This document shows positions 41,865 through 50,807 of a stretch of 64,000 nt of DNA, one piece after another. Position 1 is the first letter of the stretch. Each line of letters opens with the position of its first letter. The notes under the pieces were generated by a model that was given only the letters and a program-made list of their open reading frames with translations, was not told where the DNA came from and did not search any database. The position numbers and the translations under genes are program-made. Origin of the DNA: 13-2-20CM-66-19 sp963824395 (lineage in GTDB: Bacteria > Pseudomonadota > Gammaproteobacteria > Steroidobacterales > Steroidobacteraceae); contig CAWGPF010000005.1 in NCBI GenBank assembly GCA_963824395.1, positions 620,001-684,000 on the forward strand. Direction: 5' to 3'.

Positions 41865-42785
41865 CTAGCGTCCGCGGAAGCGGGCACGGGCGGCAGCGTC
41901 CGCCGCCGGCAGCGCGGCATCGAGGCGCCGCGCCGTGAGCGAAAGGAATTCCTCGGCCGGGGCAAACACCAGGGCGTAAATGCGCCGCGCGAGCTCATAC
42001 GCCCGCGCGCCCACCCAGTCCGCCGGCAGGAGCGTCGCTGGCAGCAGGGGATCCTGCAGGTGGATCTTGCGGTACTCGTGGATGAGGAGCGTGCGCGCGA
42101 GGAAGGCGGTCTCGGCCGCGAGCGAGGGCCCCTTGAGCGCAGGCTCGAGCGGCACGAAGCGCGCGAGGAAGCGCCGGTAGCCGCGCTCGAGCTCGGCAAG
42201 ATTCCAGCCGAGGGCGGCGAGGGCGCGCTCGGTGGCCGCGTCCGCGGCCGCGCTGCGCAGCAGCAGCGCATCGAGTGCACCCGGGAGGCTGCGCAACCAG
42301 CCGCGGGTTTCCTCGGCGCTCGAGCCGGGGTGCGCAAACAGGGTGGGGGAGAGCTGCCCGAAGCCGAGCCAGCGCAGCTCCTCGCGCAGCTGCGCCGGGC
42401 GCCGCCGTCCCTGCGGCAGCACGAGCAGCGTCCAGTGCCCGTCCCACGCAGGGCTCCCCGTGCCGTAGATGCGCTGCGTGGCCTCGGCGAAGCGCTGCGC
42501 GCCCTGCGCACTCAGGTGGTATTCGCTGCGGCGCCCGGCGCGCCTGGCGGTGAGCCACCCCTCCCGTGCCAGACGCGCCACGCAGGTGCGCACCAGGCGC
42601 TCGGTGAGGCCGAAGGGCGCGGCAAGGCGGATCAGGCTCTCGAGCGTCACCGCGCCGCCGCGCGGGGCGATGGCGTCGCCGAAGATCGTCACCAGCAGCG
42701 AGCCGGCACGCAGCGGGCGCTGGGAACGCAGCTGCCTGAGGAGGCGGCGCAGCGGCGCCGGGCGTGAGGCGGTGGCCGTGGACAT
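41865..42785 (-). CDS. paaX: Phenylacetate operon repressor PaaX
   Basis: A 306-residue regulator of the PaaX family: an N-terminal winged helix (SLLVTIFGDAIAPRGGAVTL, then GLTERLVRTCVARLAREGWL) and a C-terminal domain with the family's HLSAQGAQRFAEATQRIYG segment. PaaX represses paa genes and is released by phenylacetyl-CoA. ATG 42785 is chosen; a GTG at 42803 is in frame but falls inside the inverted repeat that I take to be its operator. It is convergent with paaK (three bases between stops) and divergent from paaA, so it probably controls both its own gene and the catabolic operon. Confidence 0.9.
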   Translation of the reverse strand: MSTATASRPAPLRRLLRQLRSQRPLRAGSLLVTIFGDAIAPRGGAVTLESLIRLAAPFGLTERLVRTCVARLAREGWLTARRAGRRSEYHLSAQGAQRFAEATQRIYGTGSPAWDGHWTLLVLPQGRRRPAQLREELRWLGFGQLSPTLFAHPGSSAEETRGWLRSLPGALDALLLRSAAADAATERALAALGWNLAELERGYRRFLARFVPLEPALKGPSLAAETAFLARTLLIHEYRKIHLQDPLLPATLLPADWVGARAYELARRIYALVFAPAEEFLSLTARRLDAALPAADAAARARFRGR

Positions 42786-42795
42786 GGCCGGAAAT

Positions 42796-42838
42796 TGTGA
42801 CACAGAAGTTCAAAATCCCGTGATATTCTTGTGTCACA
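42796..42838. promoter_or_regulatory. Candidate PaaX operator
   Basis: TGTGACACA (42796-42804) is inverted as TGTGTCACA (42830-42838), 34 bp apart, in the 82-base gap between paaX and paaA. Each unit is itself close to a palindrome (TGTG-N-CACA). The placement fits repression of both genes. The sequence differs from the PaaX sites known in E. coli and Pseudomonas. Confidence 0.6.
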
Positions 42839-42867
42839 TCCTGAGCGAGCCTTCGTAAAGACCGACC

Positions 42868-43860
42868 ATGTACACCCAGGCGCTCGACAGCCAGCCGCAG
42901 CCCCCCGCCCGGGAGCCGGCCGCAGAGGCGGCCGCGGACGCTGCGCACTTCCAGGCGCGCGTGGACGCGGAGGACAAGATCGAACCGAAGGACTGGATGC
43001 CGGAGGCCTACCGCCAGACGCTCATCCGCCAGATCTCCCAGCACGCCCATTCGGAGATCGTCGGCATGCTCCCGGAAGGCAACTGGATCACGCGCGCCCC
43101 CTCCCTGCGCCGCAAGGCGGTGCTCATCGCCAAGGTGCAGGACGAGGGCGGGCACGGCCTGTACCTCTACAGCGCCGCCGAGACCTTGGGCGTGGGGCGC
43201 GCGCAGCTCATCGCGCAGCTTTTGTCGGGGGCCGCCAAGTACTCGAGCATCTTCAACTACCCGACTTTGAGCTGGGCGGACGTCGGTGCCATCGGCTGGC
43301 TGGTCGATGGCGCGGCGATCATGAACCAGATTCCCATCTGCCGCTGCTCCTACGGGCCCTACGCGCGCGCCATGGTGCGCATCTGCAAGGAGGAGAGCTT
43401 CCACCAGCGCCAGGGGTTCGAAATCATGCTCACTCTGGCGCGCGGCAGCGCGGCGCAGCGCGCCATGGCGCAGGATGCGCTCACGCGCTGGTGGTGGCCG
43501 TCCATCATGATGTTCGGCCCGAGCGATGCGGACTCCAGGCACACCGCGCAGTCGATGCGCTGGAAGATCAAGCGCTTCAGCAACGATGAGCTGCGTCAGA
43601 AGTTCATCGACATCACCGTGCCGCAGGCGCAGTTCCTCGGGCTTGCGATCCCCGATCCGCACCTGCGCCTGAATGCGGCCAGCGGGCACTACGACATCGG
43701 CCCGATCGACTGGAGTGAGTTTCACGCGGTTCTCAAGGGCCACGGACCGTGCAACCAGGAGCGCCTCGAGGCGCGCCGCGCGGCACATGCCGAGGGCGCC
43801 TGGGTGCGCGAGGCGGCCGCGGCACACGCCGCCAAGCTTGCCGCCCGCGCCGCCGCTTAA
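42868..43860 (+). CDS. paaA: Phenylacetyl-CoA epoxidase, catalytic subunit
   Basis: A 330-residue ferritin-like diiron protein with the two iron-binding E-x2-H motifs visible (QDEGGHGLYLY and KEESFHQRQGFE) and the substrate-site blocks MPEAYRQTLIRQISQHAHSE. It is the active subunit of the PaaABCE monooxygenase that turns phenylacetyl-CoA into its ring 1,2-epoxide. It heads the paa catabolic operon, downstream of the candidate PaaX operator. The first 30 residues are a variable Pro/Ala-rich lead. Confidence 0.95.
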   Translation: MYTQALDSQPQPPAREPAAEAAADAAHFQARVDAEDKIEPKDWMPEAYRQTLIRQISQHAHSEIVGMLPEGNWITRAPSLRRKAVLIAKVQDEGGHGLYLYSAAETLGVGRAQLIAQLLSGAAKYSSIFNYPTLSWADVGAIGWLVDGAAIMNQIPICRCSYGPYARAMVRICKEESFHQRQGFEIMLTLARGSAAQRAMAQDALTRWWWPSIMMFGPSDADSRHTAQSMRWKIKRFSNDELRQKFIDITVPQAQFLGLAIPDPHLRLNAASGHYDIGPIDWSEFHAVLKGHGPCNQERLEARRAAHAEGAWVREAAAAHAAKLAARAAA

Positions 43861-43887
43861 CACCTGCCCGGCAAGGAGATCGCCCCG

Positions 43888-44172
43888 ATGAACGAGGACT
43901 GGCCGCTCTTTGAGGTATTCATCCGCTCGCGCGCCGGGCTTGAGCACCGCCACGTCGGCAGCATCCACGCCGCCGATTCCGCCATGGCCATCGAGCATGC
44001 GCGCGATGTCTACACGCGCCGCCAGGAGGGGGTGAGCCTGTGGGTGGTGCCCTCGGCCGCCATCATCGCCTCCGACCCCGGGGAAGCCGAGTCACTCTTC
44101 GAGCCGGCGCGCGACAAGGTGTACCGCCACCCGACCTTCTACGAGATCCCGGACGAGGTAAAGAACCTGTGA
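43888..44172 (+). CDS. paaB: Phenylacetyl-CoA epoxidase subunit PaaB
   Basis: A 94-residue protein matching the PaaB family: WPLFEVFIRSRAGLEHRHVG at the start and VYTRRQEGVSLWVVPSAAI in the middle. It bridges PaaAC units in the epoxidase complex and has no catalytic residues of its own. An AAGGAG sits before the ATG. Its stop overlaps the GTG start of paaC. Confidence 0.95.
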   Translation: MNEDWPLFEVFIRSRAGLEHRHVGSIHAADSAMAIEHARDVYTRRQEGVSLWVVPSAAIIASDPGEAESLFEPARDKVYRHPTFYEIPDEVKNL

Positions 44173-44960
44173 GCGCAGCGGCGGGCGCGGCGGATGCGGA
44201 GGCGGCGCTGGCGGCGGCGCGCCTGAGCTACGTACTGCGGCTGGGCGACACCAGCCTCATCCTCGGGCAGCGCCTGGGCGAGTGGGTCGGGCACGCCCCG
44301 CAGCTTGAAGAGGACTTAGCGCTTGCCAACCTCGCGCTCGACCTCATCGGGCAGGCGCGCCTGCTGCTCAGCTACGCCGGCGAGCTCGAGGGGCGCCAGC
44401 GTGACGAGGATGCGCTCGCCTTCTTCCGCGACGCGCCCGAGTACCTGAACCTTGCGCTGGTCGAGCAGCCGAACAAGGACTTCGGCCACACGATCGTGCG
44501 CCAGTGGCTCACCGACACCTGGCAGCTGCTGCTGTACGAGGGCCTCACACGGTCCAGTGATGCGCGCCTGGCCGCGATCGCCGCCAAGGCGCTCAAGGAG
44601 ACCCGCTACCACCTGCGCTTCAGCAGCGGCTGGCTGGTGCGCCTCGGGGATGGCACGCAGGAGAGCCACGCGCGCGTGCAGCGCGCGCTCGATGAGCTGT
44701 GGCGCTTCACCCATGAGCTGTTCAGTCCCGATGAGACTGAGCTCCTCTTGGCCGCGGCGGGCATCGCCCCGGATCCGCGTGCGCTCGCGCCGGCCTTCGC
44801 GGCGCGCATCGCCGCGGACCTTGAGCTCGCCACGCTCACCCGGCCCGCCGACGCTCCCTATCCCTGGCACGGCAAGCGCGGCGCGCACACCGAGCACCTC
44901 TCGCACCTGCTCGCCGAGATGCAGCAGCTGCCGCGCGCCCACCCGGGCGTGCGGTGGTAG
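44169..44960 (+). CDS. paaC: Phenylacetyl-CoA epoxidase, structural subunit PaaC
   Basis: A 263-residue ferritin-like protein related to PaaA but lacking a full iron site; it holds PaaA in its active shape. Family blocks include LSYVLRLGDTSLILGQRLGE, NLALDLIGQARLLLSYAG and IAAKALKETRYHLRFSS. The start is GTG 44169, overlapping paaB by four bases. A longer in-frame reading runs inside paaB in a wrong frame and is rejected. Confidence 0.95.
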   Translation: MSAAAGAADAEAALAAARLSYVLRLGDTSLILGQRLGEWVGHAPQLEEDLALANLALDLIGQARLLLSYAGELEGRQRDEDALAFFRDAPEYLNLALVEQPNKDFGHTIVRQWLTDTWQLLLYEGLTRSSDARLAAIAAKALKETRYHLRFSSGWLVRLGDGTQESHARVQRALDELWRFTHELFSPDETELLLAAAGIAPDPRALAPAFAARIAADLELATLTRPADAPYPWHGKRGAHTEHLSHLLAEMQQLPRAHPGVRW

Positions 44961-44965
44961 CGGCC

Positions 44966-45484
44966 ATGAGCGCCGCCGTCTCAGGCCCGCCTGCCGCCCC
45001 GGCGACCGCGGCGGCGGTGTGGGCGGTGCTCGAGTCGGTCGCCGATCCTGAGATTCCGGTGCTGAGCATCGTGGACCTCGGCATCGTGCGGCGCGTGGTG
45101 GTGCGCGAGGGTGAGCCGGTACGCATCGCCCTGACGCCGACCTATTCGGGGTGCCCGGCGACGGAGGTGATCCGCGCGCAGGTGGCCGCCGCGCTCGCCG
45201 CGCACGGCTTCTGCGGGGCGCTGCTCGAGGAGGAGCTCAATCCCCCCTGGACGAGCGCGTGGCTGACGGCCGCGGGGCGCGCCAAGCTCACCGCCTATGG
45301 CATCGCTCCGCCTGAGGCGCCGGTGGCGAGCGTGCGCGCGCTGCACGGCGCGCGCAGGGTACCGTGCCCGCGCTGCGGGAGCCTTGCCACCGAGTGCGTG
45401 AGCGAGTTCGGCTCCACCCCCTGCAAGGCGCACCACCGCTGCAGGAGCTGCGCCGAGCCCTTCGACTACTTCAAGTGCCTGTAG
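44966..45484 (+). CDS. paaD: Phenylacetate pathway iron-sulfur assembly protein PaaD
   Basis: A 172-residue protein with an MIP18/DUF59-type N-terminal domain (VADPEIPVLSIVDLGIVRRV, then PTYSGCPATEVI) and a C-terminal zinc-ribbon-like part with CPRC, CKAHHRCRSC and a final Cys. PaaD is needed to mature the diiron or iron-sulfur parts of the epoxidase. It begins six bases after paaC; a GTG at 44954 inside the paaC end is a less likely start. Confidence 0.93.
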   Translation: MSAAVSGPPAAPATAAAVWAVLESVADPEIPVLSIVDLGIVRRVVVREGEPVRIALTPTYSGCPATEVIRAQVAAALAAHGFCGALLEEELNPPWTSAWLTAAGRAKLTAYGIAPPEAPVASVRALHGARRVPCPRCGSLATECVSEFGSTPCKAHHRCRSCAEPFDYFKCL

Positions 45485-45488
45485 GGCG

Positions 45489-46574
45489 ATGCTGAAGTTC
45501 CACCCGCTCAAGGTCCTCAGCGTCGCGCCCGAGGCGGCCGATGCCATCGAGATCGCCCTCGAGGTGCCGGAGGATTTAAAGACGGCGTACCGCGGGGCAC
45601 CCGGACAGCACGTCGTCGTGTGCACGCGCGTGGCGGGCGAGGAGCTGCGGCGCACCTATTCGCTCGTGAACGCCCCGGGGGAGTGGCCGCTGCGCATCGT
45701 GCCGCGCGTGCTGGCCCACGGGCGCTTATCGGTGCATCTGGCCGAGGCCGTGCGCCCCGGGCAGACGCTCGAGGTGCTGCCGCCGAATGGCAGCTTCACG
45801 CCGCGCGAGCCGGCGGGCTCCGCCGGCACCTACGTCGCCTTCGCCGCCGGCTGTGGCATCACCCCGGTGCTGTCAGTGGTGCGCGCGCTGCTTGCGGGGA
45901 GCGCGGCGCGGGTGCTGCTCTTCTACGGCAACACCGGCACCGCCCGCACCATGTGCCTCGAGGAGCTGCTCGCCCTGAAGGACCGCCACCTCACGCGCTT
46001 CGCGCTGCACTTCCTCATGAGCCGCGAGCCGCAGGAGGTGGAGCTCTACAACGGGCGCCTCGATGCGGCGCGCGTACGCGAGTTCGCGCAGCGGCTGTTC
46101 GAGCCGCGCGCGGTGCGCGAGTACTTCGTGTGCGGACCGGGCAACATGATCGAGACCGTGGGCGCGAGCTTACGTGAGCTCGGCGTGGAGCCCGCGCGCA
46201 TCCACAGCGAGCACTTCACGCTCGCCACCACCCAGGGCGGCGTGCCCGCTCAGGAGGCGGCGCCGCCGCCGGCTGCGGCGCCGCAGGCCGGGGAGGCGCA
46301 GGTCAGCATCCTCATGGACGGACGGCGGCGCTCCTTTACCATGAAGGCGGACGCGGAGACGGTGCTCGAGGGCGCGGCGCGCGCCGGGATCGAGCTGCCC
46401 TTCTCCTGCCGCGCGGGCGTGTGCTCGACCTGCCGCACCAAGGTGATCGCCGGTGAGGTCACGATGACGCAGAATTATGCGCTGGAGGATTGGGAGCTCG
46501 AGCAGGGTTACGTGCTCGCCTGCCAGTCGCACATCAAGACGGCGCCGCTCGAGCTCGACTACGACGAGAAATGA
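45489..46574 (+). CDS. paaE: Phenylacetyl-CoA epoxidase reductase PaaE
   Basis: A 361-residue flavoprotein reductase. Residues 1-105 bind FAD (RTYSLVNAPGEW), 110-235 bind NADPH (AAGCGITPVLSVVRALL), and the C-terminal plant-type ferredoxin domain has the [2Fe-2S] ligands C307, C312, C315 and C345. It delivers electrons from NADPH to the diiron subunit. The short Ala/Pro linker near residue 255 joins the two parts. It could in principle serve other oxygenases, including the Rieske enzyme at 1965, but there is no evidence for this. Confidence 0.95.
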   Translation: MLKFHPLKVLSVAPEAADAIEIALEVPEDLKTAYRGAPGQHVVVCTRVAGEELRRTYSLVNAPGEWPLRIVPRVLAHGRLSVHLAEAVRPGQTLEVLPPNGSFTPREPAGSAGTYVAFAAGCGITPVLSVVRALLAGSAARVLLFYGNTGTARTMCLEELLALKDRHLTRFALHFLMSREPQEVELYNGRLDAARVREFAQRLFEPRAVREYFVCGPGNMIETVGASLRELGVEPARIHSEHFTLATTQGGVPAQEAAPPPAAAPQAGEAQVSILMDGRRRSFTMKADAETVLEGAARAGIELPFSCRAGVCSTCRTKVIAGEVTMTQNYALEDWELEQGYVLACQSHIKTAPLELDYDEK

Positions 46575-47380
46575 GTCAGCCGGAGACACCCGTGAGCTAC
46601 CACACCATCCTCTTCGGGATCGAGGCGGGCATCGCCCGCCTCACCCTCAATCGCCCCGAGCGGCTCAACAGCTTCAACACCGAGATGCACGCCGAGGTGC
46701 GCGCAGCGCTCGCCTCGCTCGCCGGCTCCGAGGCGCGGGTGCTCATCGTGACGGGCGCCGGGCGCGGCTTCTGCGCCGGCCAGGACCTCAACGACCGGGC
46801 CGTGGCCCCCGGGGAGGCCGCGCCCGATCTTGCCGCCTCGATCGAGACGCACTACAAGCCCCTGGTCCTCACCCTGCGCGCGCTGCCGCTGCCGGTGATC
46901 GGCGCGGTCAACGGCGTGGCCGCCGGGGCCGGCGCCAACCTCGCGCTCGCCTGCGACATCGTGGTGGCGGCGCGCTCGGCGGTGTTCGTGCAGGCCTTCG
47001 CCCGGATCGGCCTGGTGCCCGACTCCGGGGGCACCTGGTCGCTGCCGCGCCTGGTCGGCACGGCGCGCGCGCTGGGACTGGCGCTGCTCGGTGACAAGCT
47101 GAGCGCTGCGGACGCCGAGAGCTGGGGCCTCATCTGGCGCAGCGTCGAGGATGCGCAGTTCCCCACCGTGATCGAGGACCTGGCACGCCACTTCGCCGGC
47201 GCCCCGACGCGCGCGCTGGCGCGCACCAAGCAGGCGATCTATGAGGGCCTTGGCCGCACCCTGGCCGAGCAGCTGGACGTGGAGCGCGATTACCAGGGCG
47301 AGCTCGGCCGCTCGGCCGACTACGCCGAAGGCGTCGCGGCCTTCGCCGCCAAGCGCGCGGCGCGCTTCACGGGACGTTAG
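46571..47380 (+). CDS. paaG: 1,2-epoxyphenylacetyl-CoA isomerase
   Basis: A 269-residue crotonase-fold protein. It has the oxyanion-hole segments GAGRGFCAGQDLNDR and VNGVAAGAGANLALACD, and the catalytic acid region ARIGLVPDSGGTWSLPR, all typical of PaaG. It rearranges the ring epoxide to the seven-membered oxepin form, the substrate of PaaZ. It starts at ATG 46571, overlapping the paaE stop (ATGA). A longer in-frame reading lies inside paaE. Confidence 0.93.
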   Translation: MSQPETPVSYHTILFGIEAGIARLTLNRPERLNSFNTEMHAEVRAALASLAGSEARVLIVTGAGRGFCAGQDLNDRAVAPGEAAPDLAASIETHYKPLVLTLRALPLPVIGAVNGVAAGAGANLALACDIVVAARSAVFVQAFARIGLVPDSGGTWSLPRLVGTARALGLALLGDKLSAADAESWGLIWRSVEDAQFPTVIEDLARHFAGAPTRALARTKQAIYEGLGRTLAEQLDVERDYQGELGRSADYAEGVAAFAAKRAARFTGR

Positions 47381-47385
47381 AAGTC

Positions 47386-47835
47386 ATGGCCGGACACATC
47401 GTCGCCGCCGAGGCGCAGCTGATCGCCGAGCGCTCGGTCGAGGCGCTCTACGCGCGCGACCGCGCCTCCCAGTCCCTCGGCATGAACGTGAGCGTGGTGC
47501 GGCCGGGCTTTGCGCAGGTGACGATGCAGGTGCGCCCCGACATGGTGAACGGCCATGGCCTGTGTCACGGCGGCCTCATCTTCGCCCTGGGCGACAGTGC
47601 CTTCGCCTTCGCCTGCAACACCTACAACGAGGCCACGGTGGGCGCCGCCGCCAGCATCGATTTCCTGAGCGGCGGCCGCGCCGGGGATACCCTCACCGCC
47701 GAGGCGCGCGAGCTGTGGCGCACTCCGCGCAACGGGCTGTACGAAATCGTCATCTTCGACGGCCACGGCGAGCGCCTCGCGCTCATGCGCGGGCGCTCCT
47801 ACCGCATCGATGGGCCGGTAGTGGCCGCGGAGTAG
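47386..47835 (+). CDS. paaI: Phenylacetate pathway hot-dog thioesterase
   Basis: A 149-residue hot-dog thioesterase with the PaaI signature NGHGLCHGGLIFALGDSAFAF, holding the catalytic Asp/Glu region. It hydrolyses dead-end ring-CoA esters so that CoA is not trapped, a safeguard for the pathway. It sits five bases after paaG and four bases before paaZ. This is of particular interest since paaZ looks broken, which would make such dead-end products more common. Confidence 0.93.
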   Translation: MAGHIVAAEAQLIAERSVEALYARDRASQSLGMNVSVVRPGFAQVTMQVRPDMVNGHGLCHGGLIFALGDSAFAFACNTYNEATVGAAASIDFLSGGRAGDTLTAEARELWRTPRNGLYEIVIFDGHGERLALMRGRSYRIDGPVVAAE

Positions 47836-47839
47836 CAGC

Positions 47840-49886
47840 ATGCAGCTTCAGAGCTTTATCGCAGGAGGCTGGCAAAGCGGCACCGGAACCGGGGCCACCT
47901 TGCGGGATGCGACCAGCGGGGCGGTGATCGCGAGCGCAAGCGCGGAAGGCTTCGACACCGCCGCAGCGCTCGACTACGCGCGCGACGTCGGCGGACCGGC
48001 ACTGCGCGCCCTGACCTTCCACGAGCGCGCCAACCAGCTGAAGGCCCTGGCCAAGTACCTGACCGAGCACAAGGAGGAGTTCTACCCGCTCTCCTACGCG
48101 ACCGGGGCCACGCGGGCGGACGCGGCGATCGACATCGACGGCGGGATCGGCACGCTGTTCGTCTACGCGAGCAAGGGCACGCGCGAGCTGCCCAATGCTA
48201 AGGTCTACATCGATGGGGGCACCGAGGCGCTCTCCAAGGGCGGCAGCTTCGTCGGCCAGCACGTGTGCGTGCCGCTGCAGGGCGCGGCGGTGCATATCAA
48301 TGCCTTCAACTTCCCGGTGTGGGGGATGCTCGAGAAGCTCGCACCGGCGCTGCTCGCCGGCGTGCCGGCCCTCGTCAAGCCTGCCACCCAGACGGCCTAC
48401 CTCACCGAGTGCGTGTTCCGCAGCATCATCGGCTCGAACCTGCTGCCGCCGGGGGCGGTGCAGCTGATCTGCGGCAGCGTCGGCACGCTCTTCGATCACC
48501 TCACCTGCCAGGACGTCGTCGCCTTCACCGGCTCCGCCCCCACCGCCGTGAAGCTGCGCCAGCACCCGGCGGTGCTCGCGCACGCGGTGCGCTTCACCGC
48601 CGAGACCGACTCCCTCAACGCCTCGCTCCTCGGAGCCGGACGCCGCCCCGGGCACCCCGGAGTTCGAGCTGTTCGTCACCGAGGTGGTACGCGAGATGAC
48701 CGTCAAGGCGGGCCAGAAGTGCACCGCCATCCGCCGCGCGCTGGTGCCGGCCGAGCATGCCGCCTCCGTGCTCGAGGCGCTGCGGGCGGCGCTCGGCCGG
48801 GTCGTGGTCGGTGACCCGCGCCTGCCGGAGGTGCGCATGGGCCCGCTCGCATCGCTCGCGCAGCGGCGCGAGGTGCTCGAGCGGCTCGGGAAGCTGCGCC
48901 GCGAGGCGGACGTCGTGTACGGTGAGGGCGCAAGCGTAAGCCCCGTGGGTGCGGATGCCGAGCGCGGCGCCTTCCTCGCGCCGACGCTCCTTTACTGCCG
49001 CGACAGCGCCACCGCGCGTGAGGTGCATACGGTGGAGGCCTTCGGCCCGGTGTGCACGCTCCTCGCGTACCGCGACCCGCAGGAGGCGATCGCGCTCGCG
49101 CGCCGCGGCGGCGGCAGTCTGGCCGCGTCCGTGTTCAGTGCCGATGATGCGCAGGCCGCGCAGCTGGCACTCGGGCTTGCCCCCTGGCACGGGCGCATCG
49201 TGGTCGTGAACCGCCACTGCGCCCGCGAATCCACCGGCCACGGCTCCCCGCTGCCGCACCTGGTGCACGGCGGCCCCGGGCGCGCCGGCGGCGGGGAGGA
49301 AATGGGCGGGATCCGCGGCGTCATGCACTACCTGCAGCGTACCGCGGTGCAGGGCAGCCCCGACCTCATCACCGCCGTCACCGGACGCTGGACCCGCGGC
49401 GCCACCGAGCGCGACCCGGGCGTGCACCCGTTCCGCAAACCCTTCCATGCGCTGGCGATCGGCGACACCTTCAGCTCAGGCGAACGCGAGGTCACGGTTG
49501 CGGACATCGAGCGCTTCGCCGCGCTCTCCGGGGATCACTTCTACGCCCACATGGATGAGGCGCAGGCGGCGCGCAACCCGCTCTTTGGCGGGCGCGTGGC
49601 GCACGGCTACTTCCTGGTGTCGGCGGCGGCGGGCCTGTTCGTGGATCCGCCCTATGGGCCGGTGCTCGCGAACTATGGCCTCGACAGCCTGCGTTTCCTC
49701 AAGCCCGTCAAGCCCGGCACCCGCATCAAGGTGCGCCTCACCTGCAAGGAGAAGTCGCTGCGGCTCGGCTCAGGTTACGGCGAGGTGCGCTGGGACACCC
49801 TGATCACCAACGAGGCGGGTGAGACCGTGGCGAGCTACGACGTGCTCACCATGGTGAGCGAGAAGCAGGTCCCGGACGCCCCTTAA
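47840..49886 (+). pseudogene. paaZ: paaZ, oxepin-CoA hydrolase / 3-oxo-adipyl-CoA semialdehyde dehydrogenase, frameshifted
   Basis: The reading frame is interrupted near 48635. The first part (47840 on) runs as PaaZ up to TAETDSLNASLLG and then turns to nonsense, ending at 48814. From about 48636 the next frame reads PDAAPGTPEFELFVTEVVRE and continues as PaaZ to 49886. Leaving out one G in GGAGCCGG joins the two as LLGPDAAPG and yields 681 residues, the length of E. coli PaaZ. The catalytic Glu255 lies before and Cys294 after the break; the C-terminal MaoC hydratase part (LSGDHFYAHMDEAQAARNP) is intact. PaaZ opens the oxepin ring and oxidises the aldehyde. This is a real mutation or a sequencing error; a programmed shift is unlikely. 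Confidence 0.9.
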
Positions 49887-49929
49887 AGCGCGGGCCGGCT
49901 CATGGACCTGATCTGCTTGGGGGGCGGCT

Positions 49930-50709
49930 TTAGCGGCTGCCCAGGTCCTGCAGGACCGCGGCCAGGGCTTCGCCATCGATATGCACGGGACCTGTGAAGG
50001 GGTGGTTGATCTCGACGATCACGAACAGCCCCATGAAGACGATCACCGAGAGGATCCCGGTCATCATGACCTGGGCGCGCAGGTTGCGGGTGCCGAAGAA
50101 GAACGTGAAGCCGATGGTGAGCACGCCGCCGAGCACCAGCACCCCCCAGAGGATTCCCGGTACGATCCCGGTCGCGAGGTGCAGCCGCGCGCGCCGTGCC
50201 TGCGTCATGCTGTCGAGCTGGTGGAAGATCTCCACCTGCACCGCCGGCTGCAGCGCGCCCGAGCGCGTCAGCGCCAGGGTACTCGCATAGAGGATGTCGA
50301 GCGCCCGCGTGACCGCCGGGCTCGCGCGCACCCGCGCCATCTGCGGCCAGTCTTCAGTCAACGCCAGGTGCAGGTAGTCACCGAGGGCGGTGCGCATGGC
50401 GCGACTCTGCGGATCCCCAGGGTCGGCGAGCCGGTACAGCGTGGCGGCGGCGCCCGCTTCCTGCACCACGGCGTTCTCCGCATCCGCGAAGCGCTCCCAC
50501 ACGATGATGACCGCAAAGGCGAGCAGCACCGCGTAGATCACCCCGACGGTGGCGAACTTGAAGCCCGCGATCTCGTTGTTGGTCGTGAGGCGCTCGAGCG
50601 TGAACCGCCGGCGCACCAGCAGGGGGCCGCACATCGCCACGAGCGTCGGCAGGATGACGACCAGGAGTGCGCCGAGCCATACCGGAACGCCGGCCAGGAA
50701 CAGTGACAC
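49930..50709 (-). CDS. DUF4239-family inner membrane protein
   Basis: A 259-residue protein with membrane helices at about residues 7-28, 45-70, 180-205 and 212-235, and a soluble helical middle part. The segment NNEIAGFKFATVGVIYAVLL followed by WERFADAENAVVQEAGA is characteristic of the DUF4239 group of uncharacterised bestrophin-like proteins. It starts at GTG 50709. It is transcribed away from modC with 98 bases between them and toward the convergent end of paaZ. No function can be given. Confidence 0.85.
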   Translation of the reverse strand: MSLFLAGVPVWLGALLVVILPTLVAMCGPLLVRRRFTLERLTTNNEIAGFKFATVGVIYAVLLAFAVIIVWERFADAENAVVQEAGAAATLYRLADPGDPQSRAMRTALGDYLHLALTEDWPQMARVRASPAVTRALDILYASTLALTRSGALQPAVQVEIFHQLDSMTQARRARLHLATGIVPGILWGVLVLGGVLTIGFTFFFGTRNLRAQVMMTGILSVIVFMGLFVIVEINHPFTGPVHIDGEALAAVLQDLGSR

Positions 50710-50807
50710 GTGCTTTCACTCCCCGCAGCGCCGCTCAGGGGAGGCGGGCGCGCGCGCACACTCTAGGGGCAAGACGGCTCGTCAGGCAACCCAGGCGGCG
50801 CGGCCGC

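Noticed and set aside
48600..48700. Programmed ribosomal frameshift in paaZ
   Set aside because: No slippery heptamer or A/T-rich slip site is seen at the break; the simplest reading is one inserted base.
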